Shown here: one piece after another, positions 16,801-24,036 of the stretch
Layout: every line of letters begins with the position of its first letter
Position numbering within the stretch: position 1 is the stretch's first letter
Assembly: GCA_946056785.1 (NCBI GenBank)
Contig: CAMGKS010000001.1
Coordinates: forward strand, 1-33,268
Source: an uncultured Clostridia bacterium
Lineage (GTDB): Bacteria > Bacillota > Clostridia > Christensenellales > CAG-917
Direction: 5' to 3'
Length of the DNA stretch: 33,268 nucleotides
The notes under the pieces: generated by a model
Seen by the model: the letters and a program-made list of their open reading frames with translations, nothing else
What the model was told of the DNA's origin: nothing
Databases searched by the model: none
Translations under genes and position numbers: made by a program

Positions 16801-17034
16801 TATGATTTTCGCCACGTGTTCGAGATCGAGCGGTTCCATATAAACCTTATCGGCTATTAACGTATCCGTCATAATGGTTGCCGGATTGCTGTTGACTAAA
16901 ACTACTTCGTATCCTTCTTCTTTAAGAGCAAGGCAAGCCTGCGTTCCCGCATAATCGAATTCCGCCGCTTGTCCGATAACTATCGGGCCGCTGCCTATTA
17001 CCAAAATCTTTTTAATATCTGTTCTTTTCGGCAT
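13858..17034 (-). CDS. carB: Carbamoyl-phosphate synthase large subunit
   Basis: Makes carbamoyl phosphate from bicarbonate, glutamine-derived ammonia and two ATP. The full length of 1058 residues shows the internal duplication: GSGPIVIGQAAEFDYAG opens the first half and GSGPIRIGQGVEFDYS the second, each with an ATP-grasp (IEVNPRVSRSSALASK and IEVNPRSSRSVPFLAK). The C-terminal allosteric domain contains GFNIEATSGTAEFLKRHGI. It starts seven bases after AGGAGG and overlaps carA by 23 bases. Being inside the pyr operon, it is probably the pyrimidine (pyrAB-type) enzyme and should be UMP-sensitive. No arginine genes are nearby. Confidence 0.98.
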   Translation of the reverse strand: MPKRTDIKKILVIGSGPIVIGQAAEFDYAGTQACLALKEEGYEVVLVNSNPATIMTDTLIADKVYMEPLDLEHVAKIIRYERPDGLLCSIGGQTGLNLGMQLYKKGILEECQVELLGTSYDAISKAEDRQLFKELCEQIGEPILESLTATTVDEALIAAEKVGYPVIIRPAFTLGGTGGGFADNIDELIPLVKNALKLSPVRQVLVEKSIKGFKEIEYEVLRDKNDTALVVCNMENIDPVGIHTGDSIVVAPSQTLTNKEYQMLRNSALKIIRALKIEGGCNVQFSLDPFSFKYYVIEVNPRVSRSSALASKASGYPIARVSAKIACGLTLDEIDIANTKAAFEPTLDYVVTKVPRFPFDKFADANRTLSTQMKATGEVMAIGRTIEESLLKAVRSLEIGVNHLQLNKFKDMSRHDLVDCIIENTDERIFAIAEAFRKDISVDYVYLLTKIDRFFLEKVLHITELEKELKESDKTAEALYKAKRFGFSDEYIASIWDVSAAEIYEMRKANGITPVYKMIDTCASEFKSYIPYFYSTYERENESIVTTDKKVIVLGSGPIRIGQGVEFDYSTVHAVWALKEEGYEAIIINNNPETVSTDYTLSDKLYFEPLTFEDVMNVIDLEKPDGVIVALGGQTAINLADDLAAAGVKIIGSDSKAIAKAEDRDQFIEVLNSLDIPMPNGKAVFNVDDGVKAAKEIGYPVLVRPSYVLGGRMMRIVYDEKALKVFLSEAVKLNKKHPVLIDKYIIGTECEVDAVCDGKEVFIPGIMEHIEKAGVHSGDSMSVYPARSLGDDVEKVIIDYTQKVGVALGLVGPFNIQFIVDRKDNDKVYIIEVNPRSSRSVPFLAKSTGVPIANVSTKVMLNKSLKEQGYVGVYPKKDRWYVKAPVFSFSKLSGLDAVLSPEMKSTGEAIGYDKSINRAILKAIKASGMKVANYGTVFATIADKDKDVALPLLKRFYDLGFNIEATSGTAEFLKRHGIRTRVKKKISQGSEEILESLRKGYVTYVVNTISEGEMTGAKDGVKIRRTAIENNVPVFTSLDTVSVLLDVLEETTMGISCI

Positions 17035-18124
17035 TTAATTTTCCTCCTGCAACCGCTTCGAGATTTTTAAGGAACATTCTGAAAATATATCCGCTGTCTT
17101 CAGGCCCCGCTGCGCTTTCAGGGTGATACTGAATCGAAATTACTCTGTTTTTCTCATCTATCATTCCTTCCACTTCGCCGTCAATAAGATTGACGTGCGT
17201 AACTTCGAGTCCCGTTCCTTTTAAACTGTCGGCCTTTATTGCATAGCTGTGATTCTGGGCGGTAATTTCGACTTTTCCGCTGAGCAGGTTTTTTACCGGG
17301 TGATTTGCTCCTCTGTGTCCGAATTTCATTTTGTACGTCTTTGCTCCATAGCTAAGCCCGATTATCTGATGCCCTAAACATATACCCATAATCGGCAATC
17401 TGCCCTTCATCTTTTTTACAAGTTCGATAACTTCCGGCACGTTTTCAGGGTCGCCGGGTCCGTTCGACAAAAACAATCCGTCGGGATTTAATCTCAATAT
17501 TTCTTCGGCAGAGGTATTGTAAGGAACGACGATAACGTTTATTCCGCACTCGTTGAATTTTCTTATTATATTATATTTGATTCCGCAATCGACGGCAACG
17601 ACGGTGAATTTCGGATTTTGCGTTCTGCAATGCCATATCCTTTTTGTAGATACCGTCTTTACCTGCTCGGTTTCGTACGGCGTTGCTTTTAAAATCTTTA
17701 CGCATTCGTCCACGTCGGCGTCTATATCCGTTATCATTGCTCGCTGACTTCCTTCGTCACGGATAATTCTTACGAGTTCTCTTGTATCTACGCCGCTTAT
17801 TCCTACTACTCCGTTTGACTGCATCATTTCCTGAAGAGTCATGGTATAACGGAAATTGGACGGCATATCGTTGTATTCACGGACTATAAATCCCGACATA
17901 TATATCCCCTTGGATTCATAGTCTTCATCGGTCAATCCGTAATTGCCTATAAGCGGATAGCTCATCGTAACAAACTGTCCGCAGTATGACGGGTCGGACA
18001 GAATTTCCTGATAACCTACCATAGACGTATTAAAAACGATTTCCGCAATCTTTGTTCCGTCCGCACCGAAACCGTCGCCTGAAAACGTCTTTCCGTTTTC
18101 AAGAATCAAAATTTTGTTTGGCAT
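17012..18124 (-). CDS. carA: Carbamoyl-phosphate synthase small (glutaminase) subunit
   Basis: Releases ammonia from glutamine for CarB. The protein has 370 residues. The N-terminal small-subunit domain includes NTSMVGYQEILSDPSYCGQ. The class I glutamine amidotransferase domain has the nucleophile C249 in MGICLGHQ and the H334/E336 pair in IQYHPESAAGP, so the triad is complete. GGAGG lies four bases ahead of the ATG. It overlaps pyrC by 19 bases and carB by 23 bases. Confidence 0.97.
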   Translation of the reverse strand: MPNKILILENGKTFSGDGFGADGTKIAEIVFNTSMVGYQEILSDPSYCGQFVTMSYPLIGNYGLTDEDYESKGIYMSGFIVREYNDMPSNFRYTMTLQEMMQSNGVVGISGVDTRELVRIIRDEGSQRAMITDIDADVDECVKILKATPYETEQVKTVSTKRIWHCRTQNPKFTVVAVDCGIKYNIIRKFNECGINVIVVPYNTSAEEILRLNPDGLFLSNGPGDPENVPEVIELVKKMKGRLPIMGICLGHQIIGLSYGAKTYKMKFGHRGANHPVKNLLSGKVEITAQNHSYAIKADSLKGTGLEVTHVNLIDGEVEGMIDEKNRVISIQYHPESAAGPEDSGYIFRMFLKNLEAVAGGKLNAEKNRY

Positions 18125-19323
18125 AATTCCTCCGTTCGTATATATTCGATTTTGCCGTTTATAACGCTTAAAACGTTGAATCCGTACATTTCCATTCCTA
18201 TAAACGGCGTGTTAACGCTTTTTGACAATATTTCTTTTTCCGTATATTTTCTTTTGCCGCATACGTCTAAAACGCAAAACGTTGCTTTTTCGCCTACCGC
18301 TATCTTGTTCGGTTTTATTCCGACACGAGCGGCAACCGCTTTTGACGTTATCCTTTCTATATCGTTTAAAGACATCAGTCCCGTTTTGTAAAGAGTCGTT
18401 ATAAGCACGGGATAAAGAGTCTCAAAACCTATAATGCCGTACGGCGCTTTATCCCAACTCAACGACTTTTCTTCTCTTGTATGCGGAGCATGGTCTGTCG
18501 CCACAAAATCTGCAACGCCGCCGACTATTGCGTTGACGGTTGCAAGCATATCCTTTTTGCTTCTGAGCGGAGGATTCATTTTGAAATTGGCGTCCGTCGC
18601 TCCGCATGCCGCAAGCGACAAATGATGCGGCGTAACCTCGCAAGTTACGTCAACTTTGTCCGCCTTCGCCTGACGTACCAGCTCGAAACTTTCCGCCGTA
18701 GAAAGGTGGCAGAAATGATATTTCACTTTCGTTTCTTTTGCCAGAATAAGTTCTCTTTCTACCGCTTTGATTTCTGCAAGCGGCGTATCCGAATATCCTG
18801 CCGCCTCAGCGTGAGACGCAATAATCTTTCCCGTTTTTGCGACTCTTTGCATTCCTTCTTTTAAAACGGATAAATCGTTTACGCACTTTCCGTCGTCGGA
18901 AAAGGCAACGACTTTGTTTTGCAAACCTTCTATATCGCTTAATTCTTTTCCCTTTTCGCCGACAGTCAAAGATGCGTACGGCAAAATTTTTATGCGACTG
19001 TCTTTATCGATAATTTGTTTTTGCACTTTAAGATTTTTTACGCTGTCGGGTACCGGATTGAGATTAGGCATAGAAAAAGCGGTGAACACTCCGCCTTTTA
19101 CCGCACTTAAAGATTCCGTCGCAATCGTGCCTTTCGCCGTAAAGCCGGGATCTCTGAAATGAGCGTGGGCGTCTATCGCTCCGCCCGTCATGAAACCGCC
19201 TTTAAGGTCAAAACCTTCGCCTTTCAAATTTGAGTCGATTCTGACTATCGTGTCCTTTTCGATTTCAACGTCAACCGTTCTTTTTTCGCCATCAAAAAGG
19301 ACAAGTACGTTTTTAAAAATCAT
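18106..19323 (-). CDS. pyrC: Dihydroorotase
   Basis: Closes carbamoyl aspartate to dihydroorotate. The protein has 405 residues, an amidohydrolase of the long (class I, B. subtilis-like) type. The metal site includes DAHAHFRDPG (H53, H55), IIASHAEA, CHLSTAESF and ATDHAPHTREEK. The length and motifs separate it from the shorter E. coli type. The ATG overlaps the pyrB stop as ATGA. Confidence 0.96.
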   Translation of the reverse strand: MIFKNVLVLFDGEKRTVDVEIEKDTIVRIDSNLKGEGFDLKGGFMTGGAIDAHAHFRDPGFTAKGTIATESLSAVKGGVFTAFSMPNLNPVPDSVKNLKVQKQIIDKDSRIKILPYASLTVGEKGKELSDIEGLQNKVVAFSDDGKCVNDLSVLKEGMQRVAKTGKIIASHAEAAGYSDTPLAEIKAVERELILAKETKVKYHFCHLSTAESFELVRQAKADKVDVTCEVTPHHLSLAACGATDANFKMNPPLRSKKDMLATVNAIVGGVADFVATDHAPHTREEKSLSWDKAPYGIIGFETLYPVLITTLYKTGLMSLNDIERITSKAVAARVGIKPNKIAVGEKATFCVLDVCGKRKYTEKEILSKSVNTPFIGMEMYGFNVLSVINGKIEYIRTEELCQTKF

Positions 19324-20195
19324 AACTTGTCCTCCAATACCATTGATATAACAGCCATTCTGACGAATACGCCGTTCGTCATTTGCTTGAATATTCTGCT
19401 TTTTTCACATTCTGCAACTTCACTTTGAATTTCTATTCCCCGATTAATAGGCGCGGGATGAATTATAATAGCTTTATCTTTCATTCTCGAAACTCTTTCA
19501 AGAGTCATGCCGTATTTTTTCAAATATTCCGCTTCGTTCATATCGAGCTTCTCGCTGTGACGCTCGAACTGAACTCTGAGTAAATTTATCACGTCGCATT
19601 TTTCAACAGCTTCGTCAAGGGATAAAACTTTTGCCGTATCGTCAAGCATCTCGTCAGGCCCTGCAATATAAACGTTCATTTTAAGTCTTTTCATAACTTC
19701 GGCATTGCCGTGAGCTACTCTGCTGTGTTTTATATCTCCGACAAGACAGACGTCGAGACCGTCGAAACGTCCGTATTCTTCATATATAGTCATAAGATCA
19801 AGTAAAGTTTGCGTCGGGTGATCGCTCTTTCCGTCGCCGCCGTTAAAAATAGGGATTCGGACAGAATCCAAATCCCTGTAATAACCGTCTTTACTATGAC
19901 GAACGACAACTCCGTCAACGCCCAACGCTTCAAACGTCTTTACCGTATCGTAAAGACTCTCACCCTTTGCAAGCGAAGAACCGACGCTGCTGAAAGAAAC
20001 AGGCGTGATGCCGAGTTTTATCATTGCCATCTGAAAGCTGTATTGCGTTCTCGTTGAATTTTCAAAAAACAAAGTCGCCATGCTCTTTCCCGGATAAGAA
20101 ACTTTTGTTTCTCCTCTTTTGAAACGTAAAGCAAGGTCGATAATTTCAATGATTTTTTCGGAACTTACCGTACTTAGAGTAAACAACCCTTTCAT
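19320..20195 (-). CDS. pyrB: Aspartate carbamoyltransferase catalytic subunit
   Basis: Joins carbamoyl phosphate and aspartate. The protein has 291 residues. The carbamoyl-phosphate site FENSTRTQYSF (44-54), the domain motif SDHPTQTLLDLMTI and the C-terminal HPAPINRGIE are intact. There is no pyrI regulatory gene, as in other Firmicutes. It is first in the operon, with GGAGATG just before the ATG. The leader from the predicted transcription start is only about 25-30 bases, too short for a PyrR-type attenuator. Confidence 0.96.
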   Translation of the reverse strand: MKGLFTLSTVSSEKIIEIIDLALRFKRGETKVSYPGKSMATLFFENSTRTQYSFQMAMIKLGITPVSFSSVGSSLAKGESLYDTVKTFEALGVDGVVVRHSKDGYYRDLDSVRIPIFNGGDGKSDHPTQTLLDLMTIYEEYGRFDGLDVCLVGDIKHSRVAHGNAEVMKRLKMNVYIAGPDEMLDDTAKVLSLDEAVEKCDVINLLRVQFERHSEKLDMNEAEYLKKYGMTLERVSRMKDKAIIIHPAPINRGIEIQSEVAECEKSRIFKQMTNGVFVRMAVISMVLEDKL

Positions 20196-20222
20196 AATTC
20201 ATCTCCAGACTTTGTTTATCGA

Positions 20223-20251
20223 ATAATACCACAATTTGCAAATAATAGCAA
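20223..20251 (-). promoter_or_regulatory. Promoter of the pyr operon
   Basis: Minus strand: TTGCTA (20251-20246), a 17-base spacer, and an extended -10, TGG-TATTAT (20228-20223). The spacer holds a perfect 10-bp palindrome, ATTTGCAAAT (20234-20243), a possible operator. Confidence 0.6.
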
Positions 20252-20303
20252 TCGAATTTAACCGTATGTCTAAATTTTGTCAGATTGCTTTTCGACAGGC
20301 AGG

Positions 20304-20332
20304 TTGACAACTTCGTTAAATACATATATCAT
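20304..20332 (+). promoter_or_regulatory. Promoter of the InlB-repeat lipoprotein gene, probably leaderless
   Basis: TTGACA (20304-20309), a 17-base spacer, and TATCAT (20327-20332). The GTG start codon is at 20339, seven bases from the end of the -10, where transcription would normally begin. Confidence 0.7.
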
Positions 20333-20338
20333 AAATTC

Positions 20339-21880
20339 GTGAAAAAGAAATTACCTTTAAACAAACTCTTGTTTATATTAATAGTGATATCTTTGATTGC
20401 CGCAGTTTTATCTGCATGCAACGGCGAAACTTCTTTTACCGTCAAATTTTTTGACGGCGGTATCCTTGTCAGCGAAAAAACCGTGACAAGCGGAGGAAGC
20501 GTTGTCGCCCCGCCGAATCCGAGTAAAGACGGCTATACCTTTTCAGGTTGGAAAGCAGGCGATAAAATCATAACCGACAGAATCATAAAGGACGTAAAAA
20601 GCGATCTCACACTTTATGCCGTTTACTCGGAAAACGAATATTCGTTGTCGGTGACGTGGGACAAAACAAAAGGTAACGTTATTATGCCGACGGAAACGAA
20701 ATACAAATACCGTCAATCGGTTGAAATCGAAGCCGTTCCTGAAAGCGGCTATGAATTTATCGGCTTTTTGTACGGAGACGTTTTAATTAAAGATAATCCT
20801 TACAACCTTTCTATGCCGCATTCCGACGTAACGTTGGAAGCCGTTTTCAGCGGCAAAAATACTTCCGTAAAACTTAACTCAAACGGAGGAACTTTTGCAA
20901 ACGATAAAACGGAACTTACTAAAGGAGCAACGTTCGGAGAAAGAGCCGCCTTCGAAACGCCTACTAAAAACGAGTGCGTGTTCGTCGGCTATTTTACAGA
21001 CGACGGCACTCAGATTACGTCAAGCGACGGCGTTGCCGAAAAATGGACTTTTTCAGGCAGTGAGATTACGCTTACTGCAAAATGGGAAACGGTCAAATAT
21101 TCCGTATCGCTTGTAACCGATGAATTGAAAGGTTCTGCCATTATCGGAAGCCAATACACCGTCACCTATAACTATAACGGAGCCGTTTCATCTTCCGCTA
21201 CAAGTGAGACGGTGAGTTTTTCAAATCCGCCAAAATTTAACTATGCCACAGGCAAAATCGACGATAAAGACGTCCTTTTGGTGGGATATTACACCGATGC
21301 GGAACTTACCGCTCTTTGGGACAGAAGCTACGTAACGTCGGACGTTACCTTATATGCAAAATGGTTTTCTACAAACGGAAATTATCATTTAAACGTCGGA
21401 ATGTTAAATACGTTTACTTTTTACAAAAACCAACAGAACAAATATAATATCTACTTCTCAACCGCAATGACAAATTCCGCAACGTTTAATTTCAGCGGCT
21501 CGGCAATTTATCAACTCAATTACGTTTTGAGAAAAGCAGACGGAACAACTCTTATTCCTAATAAAACCATTGAAATCAACACAACGGAACAGTCGCTCTC
21601 TTTTAACGACCTTGAAAGCGGCGAAGTATATCAATTAGAAATCGTTCCGACTTTCAAAAACACTTCAAAGGACAGAACTTTTTCAATTACTCAACAAAAA
21701 CCTGCCGACCTCCAACCGAAAACATCTTTCGACTCCGGTTCGCAAGTCACTGTGACGGCGGTAGCTAACGGGGAATCGGTCTTCGACGGTTGGTATGACG
21801 GCGACGTAAAAGTTTCGTCAGACCTTGTCTATATTTTCGATATTTCTAAAAACGTTTCTCTCGAAGCAAAATGGAAATAA
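20339..21880 (+). CDS. Lipoprotein with InlB-type B repeats
   Basis: A surface lipoprotein of 513 residues. The signal peptide starts MKKKLPLNK with a hydrophobic core and the lipobox LSAC (Cys27), so it should be anchored outside the membrane. At least three Listeria-Bacteroides/InlB B-repeat units can be seen: about residues 33-98 (VKFFDGG...DGYTFSGWK...LTLYAVYS), a divergent unit (GYEFIGFLYGD...VTLEAVF), and VKLNSNGGTF...ITLTAKWE. More such units follow, ending FDGWYDGD...VSLEAKWK. The GTG start is chosen because the signal peptide begins there. No SD site precedes it, and the promoter's -10 box lies six bases upstream. The role is probably adhesion or cell-surface structure; the ligand is unknown. 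Confidence 0.85.
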   Translation: MKKKLPLNKLLFILIVISLIAAVLSACNGETSFTVKFFDGGILVSEKTVTSGGSVVAPPNPSKDGYTFSGWKAGDKIITDRIIKDVKSDLTLYAVYSENEYSLSVTWDKTKGNVIMPTETKYKYRQSVEIEAVPESGYEFIGFLYGDVLIKDNPYNLSMPHSDVTLEAVFSGKNTSVKLNSNGGTFANDKTELTKGATFGERAAFETPTKNECVFVGYFTDDGTQITSSDGVAEKWTFSGSEITLTAKWETVKYSVSLVTDELKGSAIIGSQYTVTYNYNGAVSSSATSETVSFSNPPKFNYATGKIDDKDVLLVGYYTDAELTALWDRSYVTSDVTLYAKWFSTNGNYHLNVGMLNTFTFYKNQQNKYNIYFSTAMTNSATFNFSGSAIYQLNYVLRKADGTTLIPNKTIEINTTEQSLSFNDLESGEVYQLEIVPTFKNTSKDRTFSITQQKPADLQPKTSFDSGSQVTVTAVANGESVFDGWYDGDVKVSSDLVYIFDISKNVSLEAKWK

Positions 21881-22091
21881 CGTTTCCGTGACGCATTTCT
21901 GAAAAAGCGTTAATTTTAAAACGTGAAGGTTTTCTAAGCCGTGTTAAATTTTGCATAAAACGCTCTTACGGTAAGACAATTCGGTTCATCCCCTTTCCTG
22001 CCTTTTTATTCTGTGTCAATTCATTATACGGCAGATTTTGTTTGAGCGGTTTTTCGGGCGTCGCAGTTTATGGCACAATTGCCGAATAATA
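21881..22091. other. Intergenic stretch between converging genes
   Basis: I see no gene here. It holds a small perfect palindrome, TCTTAC-G-GTAAGA (21964-21976), and an isolated TATAAT on the minus strand without a fitting -35. Confidence 0.35.
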
Positions 22092-22121
22092 AAAAAGAGT
22101 ATATTTTCATATACTCTTTTT
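22092..22121. terminator. Bidirectional intrinsic terminator
   Basis: A 13-bp AT-rich stem (AAAAAGAGTATAT with ATATACTCTTTTT) and a 4-base loop, with A-run and T-run at the two ends. It lies between converging genes and should end the pur cluster transcript. Confidence 0.85.
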
Positions 22122-22164
22122 GTAACATGTTTTCGTTTAACGAAAAATTTTTATTGCTTTATTT

Positions 22165-22710
22165 TTACTCGGATTCCCAATTTTGGTTTTTAATAAATTC
22201 TTTATAATCGGCAATCTTGATTTTTAATATATCGGCGAGATTTCCGTCCGCCCAACCCATCATATCCAATATTGTTTGCGATTCGGCGATATAGCGTTCA
22301 TTCCATTCTTTGCCCTTTACCGTACTAGGTCTTGAAATATTATGAATTCTGTCTGCCAGTTTTATTATAGACGCTTCTGAAGATAACGCAATATTTTTAA
22401 AATATTTCATCTGCCCATCACTTTGCTCTTTGTCGAAATCTTTTGTCAGCAATGCTACAATCTCTGCAACTTTTTCACCGAATCTGCCTGAAATATCGGA
22501 TAGCGTTACTTTAGTATCTTCTACGGAATCATGCAACAGCGTTGCGATTAAAACATCGGTCGTACATTGTGGTACATTTTCTAATACTATATTATAAGTA
22601 GCTACCAAATGATTGATATACGGCTCTTTTATTCCGAAACGGAATTGCCCTTTATGTGCTTTCAGAGCAAATTCATAAGCTTCGTTTATTTTTTCGTTTT
22701 TAAATTCCAT
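22165..22710 (-). CDS. Small HD-domain protein, probable (p)ppGpp hydrolase (SAH/MESH1-like)
   Basis: A single HD domain of 181 residues, close in size and order to small alarmone hydrolases and to the SpoT/Rel hydrolase domain. Visible elements are AYEFALKAHKGQFR, YINHL (H34), LLHDSVEDT (H60, D61, E64, D65), RFGEKVAEIVALLTKD, and IKLADRIHNI (D120, N124). The HD metal ligands and the ED pair expected for alarmone hydrolysis are present. There is no synthetase, TGS or ACT domain. It follows purA by 42 bases on the same strand with a modest SD site (AAGG). (p)ppGpp is a known inhibitor of PurA, so the placement is suggestive. A different nucleotide substrate remains possible. Confidence 0.75.
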   Translation of the reverse strand: MEFKNEKINEAYEFALKAHKGQFRFGIKEPYINHLVATYNIVLENVPQCTTDVLIATLLHDSVEDTKVTLSDISGRFGEKVAEIVALLTKDFDKEQSDGQMKYFKNIALSSEASIIKLADRIHNISRPSTVKGKEWNERYIAESQTILDMMGWADGNLADILKIKIADYKEFIKNQNWESE

Positions 22711-22752
22711 TGTCGCCTTGTAGTCATCGTTCCATTCTTACGCCGTTTCGTT

Positions 22753-24036
22753 TCAGTCAAGCTCGCCCTTTTTTACGTAGAAATATTGTTCTCTGTCTGC
22801 ACCGACCGAAACAAGCGTTATCGGAGCGTTTAAGCCTTTTTGTAAAAACTTAAGATATTCTTTTGCATTCTTCGGAAGTTCTTCAAACGACTTGCAATTC
22901 GATATGTCCTCGCCCCAACCGTCCAGATATTCAATAATAGGTTTGCAATCGTCAAGTAATTCCGGATAAGGGAAATCGTCAAGTCTTTTCCCTTCAAATT
23001 CATACGCTACGCAAACCGGAATTTTATCGAGCTTCGATAATACGTCGATTTTTGTTATGGCAATTTCCGTTGCCGCCTGCATATCGATTCCGTATCTTGT
23101 CGCAGGAAAATCAAAGCCGCCGACTCTTCTCGGTCTTCCCGTTGCCGCACCATATTCGCCGCCCGCCTGTCTTAAAAATTCCGCTTCGTCTCCGAACATT
23201 TCGCATACAAACGGTCCTTCGCCGACGGCACTCGAATAAGCTTTAACTATTCCTATAACGCTGTCCAACTTCAAAGACGGGCAACCGCTGCCTATCGGAG
23301 CATATGCGGAAATTACGTTTGACGACGACGTATAAGGAGTAATGCCGAAATCGATATCTTTCAACGCTCCGAGCTGCGCTTCGAACATTATATTCTTTTT
23401 CTGCTTTTGTGCGTCAAGTAAAAATTTGTTAGTATCTTTGATATACGGCACAAATTCTTTTCCGTACTGCTTTAAATAGTCAATCATTTCGTCGGCGTCT
23501 ATTTCTTTGCCGTAACTTTTAAACAAAAGATTTTTCCATTCTACAAGGTCTTTGACTTTCTGTTCGAGTTTCGTGCTGTATAAAAGGTCGCCCATATGAA
23601 TTGTTTTTTTCATATATTTATCGGAATATATAGGTCCGATACCTCTTCTGGTAGAACCGAATTTCTTGCCTTGCAAACGGTCTTCTTCAAGACAATCTTG
23701 CATTACGTCGTACGGCATACAGATAACCGCTCTGTCTGAAATGATAAGATTTCTCGGCGTTACGCTTATGCCGCCTTCGTAAAGGCGTTTTACTTCGCCC
23801 GACAAATGCTTTAAATCGATAACCATTCCGCTGCCCATAACGCACGTTACGTCGTCACGGAGAATGCCTGACGGCAATAAATTCAATATGAACTTTCCTT
23901 TTTCGTTTATAACGGTATGTCCTGCATTGTTGCCGCCTTGATAACGCACTACCACGTCAAAATCGCTTGACAAAAGGTCAACCATTCTTCCTTTGCCTTC
24001 GTCACCCCAATTAATTCCGACTATTGCTGTATTCAT
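22753..24036 (-). CDS. purA: Adenylosuccinate synthetase
   Basis: Joins IMP and aspartate with GTP to form adenylosuccinate. The protein has 427 residues. GINWGDEGKGRMVDLL (GTP-binding loop; Arg stands where Lys is more usual after GKG), YQGGNNAGHTV, GSTRRGIGP and the purine-site region GAATGRPRRVGGFD are intact. AAGGAG lies six bases before the ATG, which overlaps the purB stop as ATGA, so the two AMP-forming enzymes are translated together. Confidence 0.97.
   Translation of the reverse strand: MNTAIVGINWGDEGKGRMVDLLSSDFDVVVRYQGGNNAGHTVINEKGKFILNLLPSGILRDDVTCVMGSGMVIDLKHLSGEVKRLYEGGISVTPRNLIISDRAVICMPYDVMQDCLEEDRLQGKKFGSTRRGIGPIYSDKYMKKTIHMGDLLYSTKLEQKVKDLVEWKNLLFKSYGKEIDADEMIDYLKQYGKEFVPYIKDTNKFLLDAQKQKKNIMFEAQLGALKDIDFGITPYTSSSNVISAYAPIGSGCPSLKLDSVIGIVKAYSSAVGEGPFVCEMFGDEAEFLRQAGGEYGAATGRPRRVGGFDFPATRYGIDMQAATEIAITKIDVLSKLDKIPVCVAYEFEGKRLDDFPYPELLDDCKPIIEYLDGWGEDISNCKSFEELPKNAKEYLKFLQKGLNAPITLVSVGADREQYFYVKKGELD

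Noticed and set aside
21964..21976. Palindrome TCTTAC-G-GTAAGA as an operator
   Set aside because: It lies between two converging gene ends with no promoter nearby; probably chance.
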